A stretch of 7,435 bases of DNA from Pseudomonadota bacterium (GTDB lineage: Bacteria > Pseudomonadota > Alphaproteobacteria > Rhizobiales > Devosiaceae): NCBI GenBank assembly GCA_023433985.1, contig JAEYTN010000193.1:1-7435 (forward strand), in the 5' to 3' direction. Shown one piece after another: positions 1 through 5,254 of the stretch. A model generated the notes under the pieces. That model searched no databases. It was not told the origin of the DNA and saw nothing but the letters and a program-made list of their open reading frames with translations. Numbering within the stretch: position 1 is the first letter of the stretch; each line of letters opens with the position of its first letter. A program made the position numbers and the translations under genes.

Positions 1-116
1 TGGCGCTCACCCGGTCGCTGCTGGCGGTGAATGCGCTCAGGCTCAACGTCGATCCGGCGGCAGGGGTCGGGACGCTGTTTTCGCTTGTGATTCCGGCGGA
101 ACTGACGCGATCCTAA
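1..116 (+). CDS. Sensor histidine kinase, C-terminal end (partial)
   Basis: Only the last 37 codons are present, in the frame starting at base 3 and ending with TAA at 114-116. The peptide begins ALTRSLLAVNALRLNVDP and ends with GTLFSLVIPAE followed by LTRS. The G-T-x-F-x-x-x-I-P pattern is the last beta strand of the HATPase_c (GHKL) ATP-binding domain, and the ALTRSLL segment fits the helix after the G2 box. The AxTRSLLxxNxxxL wording recalls the DivJ/PleC-type kinases of alphaproteobacteria, but this is too little sequence to assign a subfamily. The gene would autophosphorylate a histidine and pass the phosphate to a response regulator, which is not in the window. It reads in the same direction as the ABC cassette that follows after 71 bases (to the chosen start), so co-transcription is possible. 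Confidence 0.7.
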   Translation, partial: ALTRSLLAVNALRLNVDPAAGVGTLFSLVIPAELTRS

Positions 117-125
117 ATGCCTGTT

Positions 126-160
126 AACGGATTCTGAACCAAGTATGAACGGGTTCTGAA
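126..160. repeat. 13-bp direct repeat, 22-bp period, upstream of ABC cassette
   Basis: AACGGATTCTGAA (126-138) and AACGGGTTCTGAA (148-160) match at 12 of 13 positions, with their starts exactly 22 bp apart, close to two helical turns. The 5-bp arms GAACC (136-140) and GGTTC (152-156) also form a small dyad between them. Same-face tandem sites are typical of OmpR-type response regulators, and the upstream gene encodes a histidine kinase. A regulator-binding role is therefore plausible but is inferred. I found no convincing sigma-70 promoter here. Confidence 0.4.
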
Positions 161-187
161 TGCCGGGGGTTGGGGGGACACAGCAGC

Positions 188-1036
188 GTGGCGCGCGCAC
201 GGCCAGCATTCGACGCCGGTCCCGGGACGTATAGCCGACGGGCTATAGGTATTTTTCTGCTTTTGCTGCTGGTGCGCTTCGCGGGGGCTATCGTCCTCAC
301 CTGGCTGCTGCTGTTCGTGCTGCTCCACCTCCTTCCCGGTGCCGGCGGTGACCCGATGGCCTTCCAGTTGTTCGGCGACCGGCTGGCGGTGACGCTGCCG
401 CTGGTGCTGATGGCGGGGATACTGGCACTGGCCGGCGGGGCGGGGATAAGTCTGCTGGCGGTTCGCCTTGGCGGGCTGGGCGACCGGCTGCTGGGCGCGC
501 TCGCCATGCTGCTGAGCTACCTGCCGCCGTTCTGGCTGGGGCTGCTGCTGGTGCTGCTGCTGAGCGGCGTGCTGCCCGCCGGGGGGTTCGTGCCGTGGAG
601 CGCCGGGCCGGTGCAGGCGCTGGCATCGCTGGTGCTGCCGGTGCTGGCGCTGGGGCTGCCACATGCGGGGCAGTTCGCAGTGCGCTTGGGTGGCGCGTTC
701 GGGCCGGAGCCGGGCGAGGCGGAGATCAGAAAGCTGCGGATCGGCGGGATGACGCCGGAGCGGGCGCGCTGGACGGTGGGCTGGGCCCGCGCCCTGCCCC
801 GGTTGCCCGAGCTCGTCGGCCGGCTGCTCGCGGCGCTGCTGGTGGGCGCGGCGGTGGTGGAGAACGTGTTCTACCTGCCGGGGCTCGGCCGGCAGGTGCT
901 CGGCGCGGCACTGGCGCATGACCTGCCGGGGCTGAGGGCGAGCCTGTTCCTGCTGATAGCACTGGCAGCGCTGGCGATGCTGATCGCCGCGCTGGGGCGG
1001 CTGGCGCTGGACCCCGCGCTGAGGGTGGCGCGATGA
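188..1036 (+). CDS. DppB-like ABC transporter permease, shortened
   Basis: This is an inner-membrane permease of the oligopeptide/dipeptide (OppB/DppB) type. From a GTG start at 188 (GGGGGGA at 172-178 as a weak ribosome binding site) it is 282 residues. TM1 runs over about residues 24-50 and ends in LLPGAGGDP (48-56), the usual end of DppB TM1. The family signature VVENVFYLPGLGR lies at 223-235, after an EAA-loop-like region at about 176-209 that should contact the ATPase. Family members normally have about 60 residues of periplasmic segment between TM1 and the next conserved block (the RLPATLELA-like stretch). Here that segment is almost absent and the text runs straight into GDRLAVTLPLVL. 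The start is uncertain: TTG 170, TTG 263 and GTG 272 are alternatives. Codons between 239 and 265 are unusually A/T-ending, which favours a later start. The stop overlaps the next start (ATGA). The substrate is unknown. Confidence 0.8.
   Translation: MARARPAFDAGPGTYSRRAIGIFLLLLLVRFAGAIVLTWLLLFVLLHLLPGAGGDPMAFQLFGDRLAVTLPLVLMAGILALAGGAGISLLAVRLGGLGDRLLGALAMLLSYLPPFWLGLLLVLLLSGVLPAGGFVPWSAGPVQALASLVLPVLALGLPHAGQFAVRLGGAFGPEPGEAEIRKLRIGGMTPERARWTVGWARALPRLPELVGRLLAALLVGAAVVENVFYLPGLGRQVLGAALAHDLPGLRASLFLLIALAALAMLIAALGRLALDPALRVAR
230..265 (+). terminator. Possible hairpin plus T-rich tract
   Basis: TATAGCC (230-236) and GGCTATA (241-247) form a perfect 7-bp stem with a GACG loop, followed by TATTTTTCTGCTTTTG. 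This resembles a weak intrinsic terminator for the histidine kinase transcript, or an attenuator ahead of the ABC cassette. The stem has only three G/C pairs and the T run is interrupted. It lies inside the permease frame if translation starts at 170 or 188, and outside it if the start is 263 or 272. Confidence 0.3.
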
Positions 1037-1854
1037 ACGCGGCGGGAGCGCAGGGGCGGCTGCAGGCCGGAACGGGGATCGCGCTGGCGGCGACGATTGC
1101 CCTGCTGGCCCTGGTTTCGCTGGTGTGGACGCCGCATGGCGGCGTGGCGGCCGGGACGCCGCTGGCCGAACCCGGCGCGTCGCACTGGCTGGGGACCGAC
1201 CAGGCGGGCCGCGACCTGGTAGCGGCGCTGATGTCGGGGACGCTGATGAGCCTGCTGCTCGCCTGGTTCGCGACGCTGGTGGGCATGGTGGTCGGCATCC
1301 CCCTGGGCGCCCTGCTGGCTGCGCGGCTGGGCGCGGGAGAGAGGCGACAACTGGTGCTGGTGGGACTGCTGCCGCCCGCGCTGTGCCTCGGCGCGATCCT
1401 GGGGGCGCTGCAGGTGCAATCGACGCTGTCGGTGTTCCTCGCCATCGGCGTGCCCGGGGCGGTGGCGGCGGCTTTGGCGAGCCGGGCGATCCTGGCGCCG
1501 GTACTGGCCGAAGACTATGTCGCGGCCGCAAGGCTGGCGGGGCTCGGCTGGCTCGCCGCGGTGCAGCGGCACGTGGTGCCCACCGCGCTTCCGGCGCTGG
1601 TGGCGCTGGGACTGGAGCTGCTGGCGGCCGCGCTGCTGGTGGAGGTGACGCTGTCGTTCGCGGGGCTCGGGGTCGATGGAACGGGCCTCAGCCTCGGCAC
1701 CCTGCTGCGCGACGGGCAGCAGCTGGCGCAGGCCCGGCCGCTGCTGGTGATCGCGCCCGGGGCGGTGGCGGTGGTGACGTCGCTGGCGCTGCTGGTGGGG
1801 GCGAACGGGCTGCGAGCCGGCGGACTCATGGAGGGGCGCGATGCCCCTGCTTGA
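1033..1854 (+). CDS. DppC-like ABC transporter permease
   Basis: This is the second inner-membrane permease, of the OppC/DppC type, 273 residues. The start ATG 1033 overlaps the previous stop as ATGA, with GAGG at 1021-1024 as ribosome binding site. TM1 is at about residues 13-31. The family motif HWLGTDQAGRDLV lies at 51-63, matching the usual HPLGTDxxGRD. An EAA-type cytoplasmic loop that docks on the ATPase is at about 160-187 (EDYVAAARLAGL, then VVPTALP), followed by LSFAGLG at 207-213. Unlike its partner permease it keeps the family's landmarks, though it is somewhat short for the family. It should pair with the DppB-like subunit to form the channel. The 3' end overlaps the ATPase gene by 14 bases, so the three genes form one translationally coupled unit. 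No substrate-binding protein gene is visible, so the cargo cannot be named. Confidence 0.85.
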   Translation: MNAAGAQGRLQAGTGIALAATIALLALVSLVWTPHGGVAAGTPLAEPGASHWLGTDQAGRDLVAALMSGTLMSLLLAWFATLVGMVVGIPLGALLAARLGAGERRQLVLVGLLPPALCLGAILGALQVQSTLSVFLAIGVPGAVAAALASRAILAPVLAEDYVAAARLAGLGWLAAVQRHVVPTALPALVALGLELLAAALLVEVTLSFAGLGVDGTGLSLGTLLRDGQQLAQARPLLVIAPGAVAVVTSLALLVGANGLRAGGLMEGRDAPA

Positions 1855-3424
1855 GCTCAAGGGGTTCGGCGTCGCCCATGGCACGGCGAGGGTTGAGGGG
1901 GTCGACCTTGGCGTCGAGGCGGGGACGATGCTGGCCGTGATCGGCCGGGGCGACGGAGCCGCCGCGCTGCTGGCGCTGGCGCTGGCAGGGCTGCTGCCGA
2001 CGGGCGCGACAACGCAGGGGACGCTGAGCTTTGCCGGCAGGCAGGTGCTCTATCTCGACCGCGATGCCGACGCTTCGGCGCTGACGGCGGAGGCGGAACT
2101 GATCGTGGCGGTGGAGCCCGGGCGCGGGCGCGATCCGGCGACGCAGCTCCAACTGCTGAGGGCGCTGCAGGCGGCGGGCCGCACTGCCGGCGTCGTCATC
2201 GTCACCGCCGACTTCCGGCTGGCGCTCAGCATGGGGCTCGAGGTGGCGGTGATCGCCAACGGCAAGCTACTGCTGAGGGCACCGGCGAGCCAGATTGCCG
2301 AGCTGCCGCAATACGATACGGTGCGCCAACTGGTGGGCGGCGAGAAGGTGCGGACCCGCACGCTGATGCGGCCTCCGATCGGTGAGCCGGTGCTGGAACT
2401 CGATGGCGTGGCCAGGACCTACCGGCGCGGGCTATCGTGGATCGGGCCGCCCCCGGTCGACGCGCTCGGCGGGGTCAGCTTCGCGGTGCGGCGGAGCGAG
2501 GTCGTGGGGGTACTCGGGCCGCCCGGAGCGGGAAAATCGACGCTGCTGCGGCTGATCGCGGGGCTGGAGCAGCCGAGCGCCGGGCATATCCAGCGGCGGC
2601 CGGGGATGGTGGGCTACGTGTTTTCCAACCCGCGCCGGGCCTTCAACCCCGCCCTGCCGGTGGGCGTATCGCTGACCGAGCCGCTGCGGGTGGAACAGAC
2701 GCTGCTGGTGGAAGAGCAGGCGGACCGGCTGGTGGAGGTGGTGCGGGCGGTGGGACTGCAGCCCGAGTTGCTGGCGCGGCTGCCGGGCGAGTTCGGCACC
2801 GCCGACCTGCAGCGGCTGGCGTTGGCGCGGGCGCTGGCGGGCCGGCCGAGCCTGCTGCTGCTCGATGAGCCCGCGGCCTGCCTCGACGCGGCGGAAGCCC
2901 GGGAGTTCCTAGTATTTTTCGCGCGGGTGCGGGCGGATTTCGGGCTGACGGCGGTGATCGCGTCGCGCGAGTTCGAGGGGCTGAGGGCAGTGGCGGACCG
3001 GCTGCTGGTGCTCGACGGGGGGCATATCGTCGAAGGGGGGAAGCCCGGAGAGTTGGTCGAAGCGCCGAAGCAGGAGGTAACGCGGCGGCTCGTTTCGGCG
3101 CGGTACCCGCCTCCGGGTCGCCTTGTTGATGAACGGAGCCTGAACGACGGGGCGGAGGCTTCCGCGGCGGCGATCGATAGCGGTTTGGAGGTGGTGGGTG
3201 TGGACGCCCCCTCCACGGCCTTTGGCGGTCCCCCTCCCCCGCGTCGCGGTGGAGGATCACCGGCGGACTCGTCGGGGGCCGTCATGGTGTCGGCCGAGCC
3301 TGCTCCGGGGTCAGACGAAGGCGCCGACGAAGCTGCCGAAGGCGGGGAGGCTCAGGAGGCCGTCGACGGGCTCGTCGACGCTGCCGGGGGCGCTGATGCC
3401 GCGGACGTTGAGCCCGACCGGTAG
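1841..3424 (+). CDS. Double ABC ATPase with degenerate nucleotide-binding domains
   Basis: This looks like a DppD-DppF-type fusion of 527 residues. ATG 1841 has GGAGGGG at 1830-1836. Domain 1 (about 1-170) has a P-loop reading GRGDGAAA (35-42) with no lysine or serine. Its Walker B remnant is LIVAVEP (87-93, Asp to Val), and it has TAD (122-124) where the switch THD should be. Only about 50 residues separate P-loop and Walker B, so the helical subdomain with Q-loop and LSGGQ is gone. Domain 2 (about 184-425) has an intact P-loop GPPGAGKST (226-234) and Walker B LLLLDEP (338-344). However, the Q-loop is VFSNP (Gln to Ser262), the signature reads FGTAD (318-322), and the switch His is Ser375. 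By family rules it may bind ATP at domain 2, but neither composite site is canonical. The last ~100 residues are Ala/Gly/Pro/Glu-rich and unlike the family; they read through hairpin DNA and overlap the convergent alpha-glucosidase gene by 114 bp. Confidence 0.8.
   Translation: MPLLELKGFGVAHGTARVEGVDLGVEAGTMLAVIGRGDGAAALLALALAGLLPTGATTQGTLSFAGRQVLYLDRDADASALTAEAELIVAVEPGRGRDPATQLQLLRALQAAGRTAGVVIVTADFRLALSMGLEVAVIANGKLLLRAPASQIAELPQYDTVRQLVGGEKVRTRTLMRPPIGEPVLELDGVARTYRRGLSWIGPPPVDALGGVSFAVRRSEVVGVLGPPGAGKSTLLRLIAGLEQPSAGHIQRRPGMVGYVFSNPRRAFNPALPVGVSLTEPLRVEQTLLVEEQADRLVEVVRAVGLQPELLARLPGEFGTADLQRLALARALAGRPSLLLLDEPAACLDAAEAREFLVFFARVRADFGLTAVIASREFEGLRAVADRLLVLDGGHIVEGGKPGELVEAPKQEVTRRLVSARYPPPGRLVDERSLNDGAEASAAAIDSGLEVVGVDAPSTAFGGPPPPRRGGGSPADSSGAVMVSAEPAPGSDEGADEAAEGGEAQEAVDGLVDAAGGADAADVEPDR
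3233..3255. repeat. GC-rich hairpin in the ATPase tail / glucosidase 3' side
   Basis: CCTCCCCCGC (3233-3242) and GCGGTGGAGG (3246-3255) form a 10-bp stem with one C-T mismatch and a GTC loop. It lies 56 bases past the stop of the minus-strand alpha-glucosidase gene, where a terminator or 3'-end-stabilising structure would be expected. There is no T tract on either strand, so it is not a classical intrinsic terminator. Nearby arms GTGGA (3200-3204) and TCCAC (3212-3216) add a smaller dyad. The area looks like an intergenic palindromic repeat, although it is read in frame by the ATPase gene. Confidence 0.45.
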
Positions 3425-4999
3425 CGGGACGGAAACCACCGACTCCGTCATGTTGTAGGCACACAGGAGCTTTTCGCCGCCATCGGCGCGGGTGAACATC
3501 AGCACGCCATCGGGGGCGTCGAGGGTTTCGATGGTGCCCTTGACCAGCGCGGGGTGCTGCTTGCGGAAGCGCAGTGTCGCCCGGTAGTGGTGCAGCAGGC
3601 TATCGTTCTGCTTCTCCTGCACGTCCGGGGCCTTGAGCAGGTGGTCGGCCGGCACCGGCAGCCAGGTGCGCGAGGCGGTGGAGAAGCCGCCGAGCGGGGC
3701 GTTAGCCTGCCACACCATCGGCGTTCGGCAGCCGTCGCGGCCCTTGAACTCGGGCCAGAACTCGATGCCGTAGGGATCGACCAGATCCTCGAAGGCGAGC
3801 TCCGCTTCGGTGAGGCCCAGCTCCTCGCCCTGGTAGAGGCAGACCGAGCCGCGCATGGTGAGGAGCATGGTGGCGGTGAGGCGCGCGAAGGCATCCTTGT
3901 TGCCGTGGCTGGCCCAGCGGCTGATGTGGCGGACCACATCGTGGTTGGAGAAGGCGAGGCAGATCCAGCCGCCGGGCGCATCCTTCTCGGTGAGGTCGAT
4001 CGACTTGCGGAAGTGCCCGGCATCGAAGGCGCCGCCCAGGTAGTCGAAGGTGTAGGCCATGTGCAGCTTGTCGGTGCCCGAGGTGTACTGGGCCATGACT
4101 TCGAGCTGGTGCTGGCTGTCGCCGATCTCGCCCACGGTGGTGCGGCCGGGATATTCGTCCATCAGGGCGCGGAGGCGCTTCAGGAACTCGAGGTTTTCCG
4201 GGCGCGACTTGTCGTAGACGTGCTCCTGGAAATTGTAGGGGTTCACGGCGGGCGCGGTGGAGGCATTGAAATCCTCCGGCTTCACCACCGGGTTCGACTC
4301 GAGGCCGAGCGAGCAGAAGTAGAAATTGACCGTATCGAGCCGGAAGCCATCGACGCCGCGGTCGAGCCAGAAGCGCATGTCCGAGAGGACGGCATCCTGC
4401 ACGGCGGGGTTGTGGAAGTTGAGATCGGGCTGCGAGGCGAGGAAATTGTGCAGGTAATACTGCATGCGCCGGCCATCCCAGGCCCAGGCGGAGCCGCCGA
4501 AGATGGAGAGCCAGTTGTTGGGCGGGGTGCCATCGGGCTTGGGGTCGGCCCAGACGTACCAGTCGTGCCGCTCGTTGGTGCGGCTCTGGCGCGACTCCTG
4601 GAACCAGGGATGCTTGTCGGAGGAGTGCGAGATCACCTGGTCGATGATGACCCTGAGGCCCAGGGCATGCGCCTTCTGCAGCAGCCGGTCGAAATCGCCC
4701 AGCGTGCCGAAGATGGGGTCGACGTCGCGGTAGTTGGAGACGGCGTAGCCGAAATCCTTCATCGGCGAGGTGAAGAAGGGGCTGAGCCAGATGGCATCGA
4801 CGCCCAGTTCGGCCACATAGTCGAGCCGCTCGGTAATGCCGACGAGGTCGCCGATGCCGTCGCCGTTATGGTCCTGAAAGGAGCGGGGGTAGATCTGGTA
4901 GATCACCGCGCCGCGCCACCAATCCTTGTCGACCGGCGTAGTCGGAGTGGATTCCTGCTTCGTCATTGGCGGGGTGGCGACGGGCGGAACGAGGCTCAC
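3311..4999 (-). CDS. aglA: Alpha-glucosidase, GH13 family (AglA type)
   Basis: This enzyme hydrolyses terminal alpha-glucosidic bonds in small sugars such as maltose, sucrose or trehalose-like substrates; the exact specificity is not readable. It has 562 residues and the usual (beta/alpha)8 barrel order: WWRGAVIYQIYPRSF at 27-41, and region I DQVISH at 120-125. Region II is GFRLDTVN at 218-225, with nucleophile Asp222. Region III is GEIGD at 290-294, with acid/base Glu291. Region IV is SNHD at 351-354, with Asp354. A C-terminal beta domain follows. FRLDTVNFYF is the wording I associate with rhizobial AglA. There is no signal peptide, so it is cytoplasmic. Start GTG 4999 is preceded by AGGAG at 5-base spacing, while the internal ATG at 4966 has no such site. 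It is downstream of the GH1 gene in the same direction, 255 bases away, with hairpin repeats between. Its end overlaps the convergent ATPase gene. Confidence 0.93.
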   Translation of the reverse strand: MSLVPPVATPPMTKQESTPTTPVDKDWWRGAVIYQIYPRSFQDHNGDGIGDLVGITERLDYVAELGVDAIWLSPFFTSPMKDFGYAVSNYRDVDPIFGTLGDFDRLLQKAHALGLRVIIDQVISHSSDKHPWFQESRQSRTNERHDWYVWADPKPDGTPPNNWLSIFGGSAWAWDGRRMQYYLHNFLASQPDLNFHNPAVQDAVLSDMRFWLDRGVDGFRLDTVNFYFCSLGLESNPVVKPEDFNASTAPAVNPYNFQEHVYDKSRPENLEFLKRLRALMDEYPGRTTVGEIGDSQHQLEVMAQYTSGTDKLHMAYTFDYLGGAFDAGHFRKSIDLTEKDAPGGWICLAFSNHDVVRHISRWASHGNKDAFARLTATMLLTMRGSVCLYQGEELGLTEAELAFEDLVDPYGIEFWPEFKGRDGCRTPMVWQANAPLGGFSTASRTWLPVPADHLLKAPDVQEKQNDSLLHHYRATLRFRKQHPALVKGTIETLDAPDGVLMFTRADGGEKLLCAYNMTESVVSVPLPVGLNVRGISAPGSVDEPVDGLLSLPAFGSFVGAFV

Positions 5000-5097
5000 G
5001 GGCGGCTCCTGAGTGGCGAGGTGGCTTCGGTGTGGCGCGGGGCGGTGGCCAAGTCAATTGGGGCGGATGGGCGCGGGAGGTGGAACTTGCGGCCACC

Positions 5098-5227
5098 CCC
5101 CATCCGCCCTTCGGGCACCTTCTCCCACAAGGGGAGAAGGCGAACACGCGGCCCCTCCCAAGGACGCCGAACCGCCAGCATCACCTTCTCCCCTTGTGGG
5201 AGAAGGTGGCGGCAGCCGGATAAGGGG
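5098..5227. repeat. Paired inverted palindromic repeat (REP/BIME-like)
   Basis: There are two copies of one hairpin in opposite orientation. Copy 1 has stem CCTTCTCCC (5118-5126) / GGGAGAAGG (5132-5140) with loop ACAAG. Copy 2 has stem CACCTTCTCCC (5182-5192) / GGGAGAAGGTG (5198-5208) with loop CTTGT. Bases 5116-5140 are the exact reverse complement of 5184-5208, 25 bp with a 43-bp spacer. The flanks are related too: an ATCCG motif before copy 1 (5102-5106) matches an inverted CGGAT after copy 2 (5217-5221). This fills the gap between the GH1 and GH13 genes. In the transcript it could protect the upstream GH1 mRNA from 3' decay or reduce read-through into GH13. I recognise the hairpin type as common in Hyphomicrobiales from memory only. 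Confidence 0.85.
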
Positions 5228-5254
5228 TCGGCGCGAAGCGGCGCCCTCCGCCGA

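Noticed and set aside
121..149. Sigma-70 promoter (CTGTTA / TATGAA) or CtrA site at GTTAAC before the ABC cassette
   Set aside because: The -35 match is only 3 of 6, and there is no second TTAA half-site at the CtrA spacing.
113..1531. 472-codon open frame on the minus strand opposite the permeases
   Set aside because: The Pro/Arg/Gln-rich low-complexity product is the expected mirror of GC-rich membrane protein codons. The sense strand has clear DppB/DppC motifs.
871..1884. 337-codon minus-strand open frame opposite the DppC-like gene
   Set aside because: It is a Gln/Arg/His-rich shadow of the sense gene with no domain or ribosome binding site.
3198..3458. Small plus-strand frame across the convergent gene ends
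   Set aside because: It overlaps both the ATPase tail and the GH13 end, has no ribosome binding site and no family resemblance.
5052..5057. TTGACT on the minus strand as a -35 for a separate GH13 promoter
   Set aside because: No acceptable -10 hexamer follows at 16-18 bp; the region is all GC.
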